From positions 1 through 64,000 of the forward strand of contig JAJDUD010000003.1 in NCBI GenBank assembly GCA_022826825.1: a stretch of DNA of 64,000 bases. The letters are read 5' to 3'. The stretch comes from Acidobacteriota bacterium. GTDB lineage: Bacteria > Acidobacteriota > Vicinamibacteria > Marinacidobacterales > Marinacidobacteraceae. Shown here piece after piece: positions 56,400 through 64,000 of this stretch. Position numbers and translations under genes: made by a program. The notes beneath the pieces are model-generated. The model was not told where the DNA came from, did no database searches, and saw only the letters and a program-made list of their open reading frames with translations. How positions within the stretch are numbered: position 1 is the stretch's first letter; each line of letters starts with the position of its first letter.

Positions 56400-57002
56400 C
56401 TAACGGGACAGCGCGGCCAGCGGCCCGGAAAGCGCGTCCGCCAGGTCGTCGAGCGTGTCGAACCCCAGGCCTCCCGCGTCCGATTCCGCCAGCGCGAATC
56501 CCGGAAGGATGCGGTCGGTACCGTCCTCATCGGTGCGGAGGTGCCGCTTCCCCGCCTCTCCGGACGTCACGCGGGGGAGCCGCCCGCTCTCCCCGGTGAG
56601 GAAGACGAGCGCCCTTTCTCCCACCATGAACTGCGCCGAATGGGTCGCGGTCATCCGGGTGTCCCCGACGGTGCCGCCGGGCACCCGGAAGCGGACCAGG
56701 TTCCGGCCGCCGCCCTTGAAGCGCCGTTCGGTGCGCAGGGTCACGGTGGTGAAGATCTCGCGCCGGTCGGCCGTCCACGCGGAGCGCATGTCGAGCACCT
56801 CGCCGGCGACGATCGTGTCCGAGTGCTCGACCAGCTCGGCAAGCCCCGGCCAGGCGTAGGGGTTCCGGAACGGCTCGTGCTGCGGCGGCTGGCCGCGCTG
56901 CGCGAGCGCCGGCGACCCGGCGGCCAGCAGGCTTCCGGCCGTCAGCAAGGCGAGGGCGGCAATCCGGCCGGCCCGGGTTCCCGGTGTCTCGACTCCGCGC
57001 AT
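56400..57002 (-). CDS. Secreted protein of unknown function
   Basis: This 200-residue protein has a signal peptide (IAALALLTAGSLLAAGSPALAQ). The mature part is a compact beta domain: ELVEHSDTIVAGEVLDMRSAW, IFTTVTLRTERRFKGGG, LVRFRVPGGTVGDTRM, FMVGERALVFLTGESG. This pattern (a V-x-G-x-V strand, a transport-like KG turn, and PGG) is seen in hypothetical exported proteins of Planctomycetota and Myxococcota, often near matrixin-like metalloproteases as here. I cannot assign a function. It is divergent from the metalloprotease gene across 215 bp, which hold one half copy of family B and otherwise nothing I recognise. Confidence 0.75.
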   Translation of the reverse strand: MRGVETPGTRAGRIAALALLTAGSLLAAGSPALAQRGQPPQHEPFRNPYAWPGLAELVEHSDTIVAGEVLDMRSAWTADRREIFTTVTLRTERRFKGGGRNLVRFRVPGGTVGDTRMTATHSAQFMVGERALVFLTGESGRLPRVTSGEAGKRHLRTDEDGTDRILPGFALAESDAGGLGFDTLDDLADALSGPLAALSR

Positions 57003-57080
57003 GCGGCAAGCATAGCGACGCCGTGCCGCCGGGCCTCAGCCGTCCGGGGCGTGAAGGCGAGTGGGATGGCGACGTACGGT

Positions 57081-57123
57081 TTCGCGGCCTGCGGCCGCGA
57101 TGCCGCTCTGGAGGCCGGCGTCC
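57081..57123. repeat. Half copy of family B
   Basis: TTTCGCGGCC-TGC-GGCCGCGATGCC followed by a GCC-tctggag-GGC hairpin and GTCCC matches the right arm of the family B repeats. The left arm is absent. Confidence 0.65.
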
Positions 57124-57217
57124 CGCCCCGTGTCAAGATTCCGGCGTCCCCGAGTTCGTCGTGCCACCGGTAGCCCCTCCCTCGCGAGCCGCCGTTCGCG
57201 GCACGCGGCCCGTCACC

Positions 57218-58276
57218 ATGGGGATCCTGACGGCGCTCACCGTGGTGTTCGTTCCCGGTGGCGACGCCTTCGGCTACCGGTTCTTCTGGCGAACCGTGGA
57301 CGACGCACCGCTGCCGGTCGCGGCGGACGCCTCCCGCTGGGACCCGGCGGTCTGGGGGCCGGGAAGGACGCTGCACTTCGTGGTCGCCGACTCGCCCGGG
57401 TGGACGGAGCCCTGGGAGGATGCTCGCGGGGAAGAGCACGACCCGCCCTTCGCGACTGCCGAGGACGTGATCCCGTTCGCCCGGAGGGCGCTCGCCGTCT
57501 GGTCGGCGCCGCCGAGTACGGACATCCAGTGGTCCGTCGCCGGCGTGGGCGGCGAACTCCACGCGGAACGCGACCACGTCAACGCCATCCGCATGCACCC
57601 GTTCGGCCACGGGACCTCCTACGCCGACATCTGGGACCGGAATGGCGTGATCGTGGAGTGCGACGTGTCGCTCAATCCGCGGCACACCCGGGACCTCGAC
57701 GGCGCGGCCCTGGAGGTGCTGATCCACGAATTCGGCCACTGCCTCGGCCTCGCGCACTCGGCGCCGTTCCCGACGTGGGACACCTGGGGATGGTGTCGCG
57801 GCCTTGAGCCCGCCCTCTGGGATACCGATCCGGTGATGTCCTACGGCTACCTGCCGGAACCCGGGTTGACCGAGGACGACCTCATCGGCGCCTCGCTGCT
57901 CCGGCCCGCGCCCGGCTGGCTGGACCGGGTCGGCAGCATCGCGGGGCAGGTGACCGTCGGCGGGCGGGCCGCCCGCTACGTGCCGGTGTTCGCAACCCGG
58001 ATTTCCGGGGAGGAGGTCGTCGCCTCGGCGAACACGTTCACGAACGGCGAGGGCTTCTTCGCCATCGAGGGACTCTCGCCCGGAGGCTACCTGCTGGCCG
58101 CCGGCGCGATGGGCGACATCGACGGGAACTCGTCGCTGGTGGACCGGGGCGCCACCCTCGGCTCGACCGACCAGTACCTGCTGGACCCGGTGCGCGTCGT
58201 CGCCGGTCAGGAGACCAGGGCGCCCCCGATTCCCCTGCGGGAAGGGCGCGAGGCGTCGCCCTTCCGGCGCGAATGA
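57218..58276 (+). CDS. Secreted matrixin-like zinc metalloprotease
   Basis: This 352-residue protein contains the metzincin zinc site HEFGHCLGLAH (His170, His174, His180) and a methionine in DPVMSYGYL (Met207) that fits the Met-turn. The N-terminus GILTALTVVFVPGGDAFG looks like a signal peptide, though a start further upstream cannot be ruled out. After the catalytic domain, residues about 245-320 form a carboxypeptidase-regulatory-like beta sandwich (GSIAGQVTVGGRAARYVPV, GFFAIEGLSPGGYLLAAG). Glu171 provides the general base. The partner downstream overlaps by ATGA. It probably digests extracellular proteins. Confidence 0.87.
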   Translation: MGILTALTVVFVPGGDAFGYRFFWRTVDDAPLPVAADASRWDPAVWGPGRTLHFVVADSPGWTEPWEDARGEEHDPPFATAEDVIPFARRALAVWSAPPSTDIQWSVAGVGGELHAERDHVNAIRMHPFGHGTSYADIWDRNGVIVECDVSLNPRHTRDLDGAALEVLIHEFGHCLGLAHSAPFPTWDTWGWCRGLEPALWDTDPVMSYGYLPEPGLTEDDLIGASLLRPAPGWLDRVGSIAGQVTVGGRAARYVPVFATRISGEEVVASANTFTNGEGFFAIEGLSPGGYLLAAGAMGDIDGNSSLVDRGATLGSTDQYLLDPVRVVAGQETRAPPIPLREGREASPFRRE

Positions 58277-59112
58277 CCCGGAAGATCCTGCTCGTCGCCG
58301 CGGCGTCGGCGCCGGCGCTGTTCGCTTGCGATGGAGGCGAGAGCGTCCCCGTCGCCCCCCCGCCTGCTCCTCCGGCGCCTCCGGCGTTCGGGGTCTCGTT
58401 CGCGGAGACGGCGCTCGAGATGCGCGAGGGGGAGACCCTGGCAGTGGGCGTGCGATACGAGGTCCGCGAACTCCCCGGCCCGGTCCAGGTCCGGCTCAGC
58501 GCCTCCCACGAGTTCGCGTCCGAAGCCGACTACAAGCTCGCCGTGGACTCCATCGAGATTCCGGCGGGCCGGGACCTCGCCGGCGAGGCAAGCTTCGAGG
58601 TCTCCGCGCTGGCCGACCTCTTCTTCACCGAGGGCGTCGAAGTGTTGCCGCTCGCCTTCGCCCATTCCGGCGGGCAGGCCGACCTGGGTGATCCGGTGGA
58701 GATCTCGCTCATCGAGGCGGGCGCTTCGCCCTGTCCGGGCATCACCGTCATCGGGCTTCCCTGGCGTGAAGAGGAGTCTCCGGACGACGACGTGGCGAAC
58801 ATGCTCGCCACCACCCTGAACCTCGAAATCGGCGCGGGCGGCGCGGGCGCCCGGCTGGAGATCCTGGGCCCGTACTTCGATCTCGGCACCTACGGCCGCA
58901 TCGCGGAATCCGTGTCGGCGTTCGGGATCAATCGGTGGAACGTCCGCACCGGACCGGGAGTGATCGTGCACGAGCTGGACGTGAACTGGCCGGGCGAGGA
59001 CTGGTTCGAGGAGGAGTCCGAAGAGAGCCTCGATCTCGCCTTCCGGGGCGGCGGCTGCGCCGGGGACGCCGTGGCTTCCTGCACGAGCGACGGCTGCGAG
59101 ATCCTCCCGTAG
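58273..59112 (+). CDS. Lipoprotein with Calx-beta-like domain, metalloprotease partner
   Basis: This 279-residue protein overlaps the metalloprotease stop by ATGA. It has a lipobox (APALFAC) and a proline-rich linker (VAPPPAPPAPPA). Residues about 40-150 read as a beta sandwich of the Calx-beta kind (FAETALEMREGETLAV, VRLSASHEFASEADYKL, IEIPAGRDLAGEASFEV). The last 130 residues are unfamiliar and end in a four-cysteine tail (GGGCAGDAVASCTSDGCEI) that could form disulfides. A role as anchor, inhibitor or substrate-binding subunit of the protease is possible but unproven. Confidence 0.72.
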   Translation: MTRKILLVAAASAPALFACDGGESVPVAPPPAPPAPPAFGVSFAETALEMREGETLAVGVRYEVRELPGPVQVRLSASHEFASEADYKLAVDSIEIPAGRDLAGEASFEVSALADLFFTEGVEVLPLAFAHSGGQADLGDPVEISLIEAGASPCPGITVIGLPWREEESPDDDVANMLATTLNLEIGAGGAGARLEILGPYFDLGTYGRIAESVSAFGINRWNVRTGPGVIVHELDVNWPGEDWFEEESEESLDLAFRGGGCAGDAVASCTSDGCEILP

Positions 59113-59139
59113 CCGCTTTCCGCCGCGCGGGACAGCGCG

Positions 59140-60564
59140 CTAGATCGGCGGCAACTCCTCGTGCCAGGCGGTGCGCTCCTGGTAGGCGTACGCGACCTGC
59201 AGCAACCGGCCCTCGGAGAACGGCGGCCCGTAGATCTGGAGCGCGAGGGGCCGCTTCGGCGCCTCCGACGTGAACCCGCATCCCATCGTGAGGCCCGGGT
59301 ATCCGGTCATGTTCCCGATGAAGGTGTTTCCCGGACGGCTGTCCAGCGCATCGGGATCGGTCCCGGCGCGGACGTCGCTCCGGGCCGCCGCTTCCGAGCG
59401 GAGCGGGTCGGCAGGGGAAAGGGAACTGGGAACGATCATCACGTCGCAGTGACGGAAGACCTCGGCCATCTCCTCCTGCAGGATCGTTCGCAGCCGAAGC
59501 GCCTTGATGTAGTCGGTGGCGGGATAGAACCTGGCCACCTCCAGCCGTTCGCGTACCAGCGGATCGAGATCCTCGGGCTGTTCGGCAAGCCGTTTCTCGT
59601 GAAATGTGGTGGCCTCCGCCATGGCGACGATCCAGCCGGCGCCCCCGGCCAGGTGGGCGTGCGGCACTTCGACTTCCACGGTCGCGGCACCGTCCGCCGT
59701 GAGCAGCGCGATCGCGGCGTGAACCGCCCGCTGCATCTCGTCGGTCGCATCCTCGAAGAACCCCGAGACCGGCACGCCGATGCGCAGACCCGAGACCTCG
59801 GGCGTGAGCCCCGCGAGATAGTCCGGAACCGCCACGTCGGCTGCCGTCGGGTCCCGGGGATCAGCGCCGGCGATCGCCCCGAGCATCGCCGCGGCGTCCC
59901 AGGCGGTGCGCGTCATGGGGCCCGCGTGGTCGAGCGTCCAACTGAGCGTGGTGACCCCGAAGCGGCTGATCCGGCCGTAGGTCTGCTTGAGGCCGACGAT
60001 GCCGCAGGCAGCCGCGGGGCCCCGGATCGAACCCCCGGTGTCGGTCCCGATCGAGAGGGGCACCAGGCGGGCGGCCAGGGCGGCGCCGGAACCCGAAGAC
60101 GACCCGGAGGGCGTGTAGTCGGTCGCCCAGGGGTTGCGGGCGGGCCCGAACCCGGAGAGCACGCCGCTTCCCATGGCGAACTCGAGGAGGTTCAGCTTGC
60201 CCACCAGGATGGCGCCCGCCGCATTCAGCCGCGCCGTGATCGTGGACTCGTAGTCCGGCACCCAGTCCGCGGTGGCCTTCGAGCCGTTCGTGGTGAGGAT
60301 GCCGGCGGTCGCGAGGATGTCCTTCGGGGCATAGGGGATCCCGTGCAGGGGTCCGCGCCAGTCGCCCGCAGCGATCTCGGCTTCCGCCGCCCGCGCCCGC
60401 TCGCGGGCGTGATCGGCCGTGACCGTGATGAAGGAGTTGATGGTCGGATCGACGGCCTCGATGTGGGCGAGGTGGGCGTCCACGACGTCGACGGGTGAGA
60501 GTTCCCGGCTGCGGATGCCTTCCGAGAGCGCGCGGCCGCTGAGCCGGCAGAGTTCGGGGATCAT
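59140..60564 (-). CDS. Amidase signature family protein
   Basis: This 474-residue protein starts MIPELCRLSGRALSEG, with GGGGAG 8 nt before the ATG. The amidase signature is intact: Lys81 in YAPKDIL, the cis-serine in SGSSSGSGAALAA (about 155-163) and the nucleophile Ser179 in GTDTGGSIRGPA. Such enzymes hydrolyse amides or transfer ammonia. No GatB or GatC gene is nearby, so a stand-alone hydrolase acting on small amides is more likely than a tRNA amidotransferase. It is 4 bp downstream of a small Tat lipoprotein gene, and the two are likely coupled. Confidence 0.92.
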   Translation of the reverse strand: MIPELCRLSGRALSEGIRSRELSPVDVVDAHLAHIEAVDPTINSFITVTADHARERARAAEAEIAAGDWRGPLHGIPYAPKDILATAGILTTNGSKATADWVPDYESTITARLNAAGAILVGKLNLLEFAMGSGVLSGFGPARNPWATDYTPSGSSSGSGAALAARLVPLSIGTDTGGSIRGPAAACGIVGLKQTYGRISRFGVTTLSWTLDHAGPMTRTAWDAAAMLGAIAGADPRDPTAADVAVPDYLAGLTPEVSGLRIGVPVSGFFEDATDEMQRAVHAAIALLTADGAATVEVEVPHAHLAGGAGWIVAMAEATTFHEKRLAEQPEDLDPLVRERLEVARFYPATDYIKALRLRTILQEEMAEVFRHCDVMIVPSSLSPADPLRSEAAARSDVRAGTDPDALDSRPGNTFIGNMTGYPGLTMGCGFTSEAPKRPLALQIYGPPFSEGRLLQVAYAYQERTAWHEELPPI

Positions 60565-60568
60565 CGGA

Positions 60569-60892
60569 TCACTCCCCGGACTCCGCCGCACCGGGTCCGC
60601 GGGCGACGAAGGTCACGGCAGGTTCGACCAGGTCCGGGATCTCGAGTTCCCGAACCGCGCGGAAGAAGGCGTGATTCATGCGGACCGCGGGGAGAATCGT
60701 GGACAGACGGTCCGCGGGCAGCGGGTGATCGAGCAGACTGTTCGCGTACCCCAGCGCGGTGACCGTAGGGCCGGCGCCCGGGTCCGGTCCGGCCTCGCAC
60801 CCCGCGAGAATCAACGGCGCCGCGACCGGCGCCGCGGCGGCGCTGCCGAGCAGCCGCCGGCGGGTCATGAGCTTCGGAGCGCGCCTGGCCAT
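60569..60892 (-). CDS. Small Tat-exported lipoprotein
   Basis: This 107-residue protein has a Tat leader with TRRRLLG and a lipobox LILAGC. The mature part of about 75 residues (TALGYANSLLDHPLPADRLS, RMNHAFFRAVRELEIPDLVE) is mostly helical. Such short proteins often precede amidase genes, and I know no function for them. GGAGG lies 6 nt before the ATG; a second ATG at 60868 is possible. The gap of 116 bp to the gene at 61009, on the other strand, should hold both promoters. Confidence 0.75.
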   Translation of the reverse strand: MARRAPKLMTRRRLLGSAAAAPVAAPLILAGCEAGPDPGAGPTVTALGYANSLLDHPLPADRLSTILPAVRMNHAFFRAVRELEIPDLVEPAVTFVARGPGAAESGE

Positions 60893-61008
60893 AACCGACC
60901 TCCGTCTGCGTGAACCGGGCTGCCGATTCTACCGGCGCCTCGTCCGGACGGGGACCGGGCGACCGGGACCAACGAAGTCCGGTCGGGGCCGGGGTATCCT
61001 TACGCCCC

Positions 61009-61734
61009 GTGCTGCTTCGCGAAGCGGATCGCACGGCGGTCCGGAAACACTTCGAGGATCTCGCCGGCTCCGTCTCCGCCACTGTCTATTCGCGGCAGGA
61101 AAGCCCTCTCGTGGTGCCCGGCCGGACACCCTGTCAGACCTGTCCCACGACCGAAGCGCTGCTACGGGAGGTGGAGGAGCTTTCGGACCGGTTCACCGTC
61201 GAGGTGCGGGACGTGGACGAGGCCCCGCAGGCGGCGCGCGACGCGGGAATCCACCGTCTGCCGGCGATCGAACTCACCGGCGCCGCCAGGGGACGGGTCC
61301 GTTTCCTGGGCCTGCCGGACGGGCACGAGTTCGGTTCGCTGATCACGGCGGCAACCTGGGTCTCCGGGGCGCCGCTGGCCCTTTCCGAAGACGCCGCGGA
61401 GCAGTTGTCAGCGCTCCGGCGGCCGGTCCACGTGAAGGTCTTCACGACCCCCACCTGACCCTGGTGCGCGCCGGCGGCCAGTCTGGCCGTCCAGTTCGCG
61501 GTGGTGAGCCCCGAGGTGACGACCGACATCGTGATGGTCCAGGAGTTCCCGGACCTGGCGCGAACCTATTCCGTTTCTTCCGTGCCGCTGACCGTGGTCG
61601 AACCGCTGGAAGACGGCGCCGGACTCGTGGGGCAGGGGACCTCGGTGTTGGGAGCCCAGGCCGAGGAAGTGTTCCTCGCGGCGGTGGCCGAAGTGGGCGC
61701 CGGCGCCCATCCGAACCAGGATCCGGCATCGTGA
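61009..61734 (+). CDS. Glutaredoxin-like protein disulfide oxidoreductase, likely selenoprotein
   Basis: Read through one in-frame TGA, this is a 241-residue protein with two thioredoxin folds, the layout of PDO/glutaredoxin-like domain proteins. GTG at 61009 starts LLREADRTAVRKHFEDLAG, the usual beginning of the family. The first site is CQTC (Cys42, Cys45). The second should be TPTCPWC, but its first cysteine codon is TGA at 61456-61458 (residue 150), giving U-P-W-C with Cys153. The reading frame continues without another stop (AASLAVQFAVVSPEVT, SVSSVPLTVVEP with the cis-proline) for 91 codons. The stop at 61732-61734 overlaps the next GTG. A hairpin follows the TGA. In PDO enzymes the second site is the more reactive one. 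A nonsense mutation is the alternative. Confidence 0.8.
61456..61458 (+). other. In-frame TGA at a catalytic cysteine, probable selenocysteine codon
   Basis: Codons around it read ACC CCC ACC TGA CCC TGG TGC GCG, that is T-P-T-U-P-W-C-A. In relatives this is T-P-T-C-P-Y/W-C. A random nonsense mutation would hit this one codon only rarely, and the domain beyond it is intact. Confidence 0.75.
61473..61491 (+). promoter_or_regulatory. Candidate bacterial SECIS hairpin
   Basis: GGCGGCC pairs with GGCCGTC (7 bp including one G-U) around an apical loop A-G-U-C-U. The stem begins 14 nt after the TGA and the loop 22 nt after it. This is close to the spacing in E. coli fdhF, whose apical loop A-G-G-U-C-U is similar. 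A guanine in the first two loop positions fits the bacterial rule. Hairpins are common in GC-rich DNA, so the position and loop matter more than stem strength. Confidence 0.6.
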
Positions 61735-63242
61735 ACGGTCACCGTCCCCGGTATCCCGGCGCGGACTGGCGGGTGGACCGGCGCCGGGCCCTGCGCATCC
61801 TTTCGGGCGGAGCGGCGCTCGCCGCCGGGGGACCGGCCCTTGCGGGAGAAAGGGCCGCGCCCTTCTCCGAAGACTCGCTGGCCGATCTCGGGCGGCGTCT
61901 CCACGCGGTCCGGAGGCGTTTCGGCCTCCGCCGGGCCATCGGGATCCATGTGGAAGACCTGGAGACCGGGGCCGCGCTCTTCAGCCACAATGCGGACCGC
62001 GGTTATGTGCCGGCCTCCGGGATGAAGTTGCCGATCACGGGGGCCTGTCTCCATTACCTGGGACCGAGCTACCGCTTTCCGACGCGACTGCTGGTGGATA
62101 CGCCACCCACCGAGGACGGGGTCATCGAAGGTCCCGTCCACGTCGTCGGCTCCGGGGACCCCAGTCTCCAGCGGCATGACATGGACTTCATCGCGGACTC
62201 GCTGGCGGCGTTCGGGCTCACCGAGATCCGGGGCGACATCGTGCTGGACGACTCGTTCCTCGAGGTCCAGGAAACCGATCAGGCGCTCGTGAGGCGCCGG
62301 ATCCTTTACCGGGAACCCATCCAGAGCGCCCTCGGCTACCACTGGAACCGGGTGGAGGTCGCGGGCGTGCCCGGGGACGGCCAGCAGCCGGCGGTGCGCG
62401 ACGAGGGGTATGGCTACTACGCCATCCAGAACCGGATGGTGCTGCGCAACTCGGGGCGTCCCTACATCCTGGCCCAGCGCCGGGGCACGCGCCGGATCCG
62501 GCTCCAGGGACGCATCCTCAGAGGCGGCAACGAACGCGTCGCCCGTTTCACCGCGACGGAGCCGGCGCTCTATTTCGGCTATGCCCTCAAGGGAAAGCTC
62601 ATCGAGCGCGGGGTACGGGTGACCGGCGAGCCGAGGCGGGGACCGGTTCCGGCCGCCCACCGAAAGCTCCTGTTGTACCGCCACGAGTCGGCGCCCCTGA
62701 CCCAGGTCGTGGAGGCTCTCGGCAAGTACAGCAACAACTGGTCCGCCGAACAGCTCCTCTTCGCCGTCGGGGCCCATCGCTGGGGACCACCGGGAACGCG
62801 GGAAAAGGGGGTGCGGGCGACCGAGGAATACCTCGTGGGTCTCGGCTTCCCCGCCGACAGTTTCGTGGTGGACGATGGCTCCGGGCTCTCGAGGGAGAAC
62901 CGCCTGAGCGCCCGCCTCCTCGTCGCCGTCGTTCGCGACCTCTACGGCCAACCGGAGCTCCGGACCGATTTCCTCTGCTCACTGGCTGTTTCCGGCGTGG
63001 ACGGCACCCTTGCCCGGCGCCTGTGGGGAGAAGAAACCCTCGGCCGGGTGATGGCAAAGACGGGGACCCTCAGTGGGGTCAGTTCGCTCTCCGGGGTCGC
63101 TTTCCCTCTCGCTGCCGAGAACCGGGCGCTTGGGTTTTCGGTCATGACGAACGGCCTCCGCAACTCCTGGAACGCCGACGCGGTCGAAAACCTGATCGCG
63201 GGGGAACTCGTCCGCTGGAACGGCGTCGCCCGCCCGGCGTGA
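61731..63242 (+). CDS. dacB: D-alanyl-D-alanine carboxypeptidase/endopeptidase, PBP4 (S13) family
   Basis: This 503-residue protein starts with GTG at 61731, overlapping the upstream stop as GTGA. It has a Tat-like leader (RRRALRILSGGAALAAGGPA). The penicillin-binding motifs are complete: SGMK (Ser96, Lys99), SNN (Ser334, Asn336) and KTG at Lys443. The long insert between the first two motifs is typical of PBP4. It trims or cleaves peptidoglycan peptides in the periplasm. Translational coupling to the oxidoreductase is evidence that ribosomes pass the TGA and reach 61734. A Tat leader on PBP4 is less common than a Sec signal. Confidence 0.92.
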   Translation: MNGHRPRYPGADWRVDRRRALRILSGGAALAAGGPALAGERAAPFSEDSLADLGRRLHAVRRRFGLRRAIGIHVEDLETGAALFSHNADRGYVPASGMKLPITGACLHYLGPSYRFPTRLLVDTPPTEDGVIEGPVHVVGSGDPSLQRHDMDFIADSLAAFGLTEIRGDIVLDDSFLEVQETDQALVRRRILYREPIQSALGYHWNRVEVAGVPGDGQQPAVRDEGYGYYAIQNRMVLRNSGRPYILAQRRGTRRIRLQGRILRGGNERVARFTATEPALYFGYALKGKLIERGVRVTGEPRRGPVPAAHRKLLLYRHESAPLTQVVEALGKYSNNWSAEQLLFAVGAHRWGPPGTREKGVRATEEYLVGLGFPADSFVVDDGSGLSRENRLSARLLVAVVRDLYGQPELRTDFLCSLAVSGVDGTLARRLWGEETLGRVMAKTGTLSGVSSLSGVAFPLAAENRALGFSVMTNGLRNSWNADAVENLIAGELVRWNGVARPA

Positions 63243-64000
63243 AGGCCGTCCCCGGACTCGATCCCCCCGAATACGTCGACTGGAGCGAGGACCCGGAACT
63301 CCTCCGCGAATTCGGGGCGACGGCCCTGGAGGACGCCCGCCGCGCCCTCATCGTCGAGGGGCTCGGGGACCCGGCGAGACTCCGCCTCTACGAGGGGCTC
63401 GTCCGGAACCGGCTCCACGACCTGCAACTGAAGCGCTGGGTCCGGTCCGGCGTGCTGTCCAAGGCGTGGCTCGGGCCGGGTGAGGAAGCCGTGACCGTGG
63501 GGGCGTGCCACGCGCTCGAAGCGGGCGACGTCGTCGGACCGATGATCCGGAACATCGGCGCCTGCCATGAGCGGGGGATGAGCCTCGCCTCCATGTTCCG
63601 GGGGGCCCTCGGCACCGAAGACGGCCCGGCCCGGGGCAGGGACCTTCACTTCGGGGACCTCGAGCAGGGCATCGTGGCCCCGATCAGCATGGTCGGTTCC
63701 CTCGTGCCGGTGTGCGCCGGCATGGCGCTCGCCTTCCGGCTCCGGGGGGAACCGAAGGTGGCCCTGACCTGGGCGGGGGACGGCACGACGGGAACGGCGG
63801 CGTTCCACGAGGGCGTGGTGTCCGCCGTGGCGCTCCGCGCGCCGCTCATCGTGGTGATCCAGAACAACCGGATCGCGCTCGGGACCCCGCTGGCGGAAGG
63901 CGGGGCGGGGCGGCTCGCGCAACTCGGCGGCGGCTACGGCATCTCCAGCCTGCGCGCGGACGGCAACAACGTGCTCGACGTCTTCGCGGCCACCGCGCTC
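63239..64000 (+). CDS. 2-oxoacid dehydrogenase E1 alpha subunit, partial at right edge
   Basis: The frame opens with GTG at 63239, overlapping the PBP4 stop as GTGA, and stays open for 254 codons to the window edge. The N-terminus reads MKAVPGLDPPEYVDWSED. Family features include LYEGLVRNRLHDLQLKRW, LGPGEEAVTVGACHAL and, for thiamine diphosphate, WAGDGTTGTAAFHEG followed by VVIQNN, the GDG-NN motif. This is the alpha chain of the pyruvate or branched-chain 2-oxoacid dehydrogenase E1. The rest of the complex would be expected beyond the edge. It is the third gene of the overlapping chain that starts at 61009. Confidence 0.88.
   Translation, partial: MKAVPGLDPPEYVDWSEDPELLREFGATALEDARRALIVEGLGDPARLRLYEGLVRNRLHDLQLKRWVRSGVLSKAWLGPGEEAVTVGACHALEAGDVVGPMIRNIGACHERGMSLASMFRGALGTEDGPARGRDLHFGDLEQGIVAPISMVGSLVPVCAGMALAFRLRGEPKVALTWAGDGTTGTAAFHEGVVSAVALRAPLIVVIQNNRIALGTPLAEGGAGRLAQLGGGYGISSLRADGNNVLDVFAATAL

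Noticed and set aside
59140-60564. Glutamyl-tRNA amidotransferase subunit GatA
   Set aside because: The amidase signature fits, but no GatB or GatC is next to it and it is coupled to a small exported lipoprotein.
61009-61458. Truncated single-domain thioredoxin-like protein ending at the TGA, i.e. a simple pseudogene
   Set aside because: It cannot be excluded, but the TGA hits precisely the catalytic cysteine, the second domain is intact, and the true end overlaps the next start. A selenoprotein explains more.

Overview
The window is about 70 percent GC with densely packed genes, many GTG starts, short overlaps of the ATGA or GTGA type, and a very high share of exported proteins (Sec, Tat and lipoprotein signals). 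The gene content points to an aerobic or microaerobic, protein-degrading heterotroph of the Acidobacteriota or Gemmatimonadota type: many PQQ-like beta-propeller proteins, S9 and M28 peptidases, amidohydrolases, amidases and a TonB-dependent receptor. No rRNA, tRNA or housekeeping marker is present, so the phylum is an inference.

Layout. 577-3045 is a fused double amidohydrolase. 3513-8388 is a reverse-strand block of HupE and two propeller proteins. 9854-13948 holds two tandem near-identical S9 peptidases. 14080-19693 is an operon of an aldehyde dehydrogenase and a two-gene ABC exporter. 19719-20758 is a Phd/VapC-type toxin-antitoxin pair and a DUF1330 protein. 21032-27217 holds formamidase, two M28 peptidases and a DMT transporter. 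27244-33037 holds two paralogous helical-repeat proteins (one frameshifted), a TonB receptor and a YeiH-type exporter. 33478-35987 is a Tat-exported aminotransferase-fold protein with a TIM-barrel-like partner. 36050-36723 is an AbrB/PIN pair. 36838-53208 is dominated by propeller proteins, with iron-type alcohol dehydrogenase, an S9 lipoprotein, an NTF2-like protein and a methyltransferase. 53413-56346 is a TRAP-TAXI uptake system. 56400-59112 holds a zinc metalloprotease with two secreted companions. 59140-60892 is an amidase with a small Tat lipoprotein. 61009 to the right edge is a chain of three overlapping genes: a glutaredoxin-like oxidoreductase, a PBP4-type carboxypeptidase and a 2-oxoacid dehydrogenase E1 alpha subunit.

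The most interesting signal is at 61009-61734. A protein-disulfide-oxidoreductase-like gene has one in-frame TGA exactly where the first cysteine of its second CxxC site should be. The frame stays open for 91 further codons and overlaps the next start by GTGA. A hairpin with an A-G-U-C-U loop lies 14 nt after the TGA. This looks like a selenoprotein with a Sec-Pro-Trp-Cys site.

The second theme is the non-coding space. Nearly every long gap holds structured repeats: family A (about 380 bp, 28-bp inverted arms, one tandem array of three to four units), family B (175-220 bp, nested palindromes) and a miniature transposable-element family with 20-bp ends beginning TAGCAGCC and TA at its borders. 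These share modules and nest in each other. Nine secreted PQQ-like propeller proteins in about 50 kb, one fused to ankyrin repeats and one carrying an EF-hand-like insert, form a third theme.
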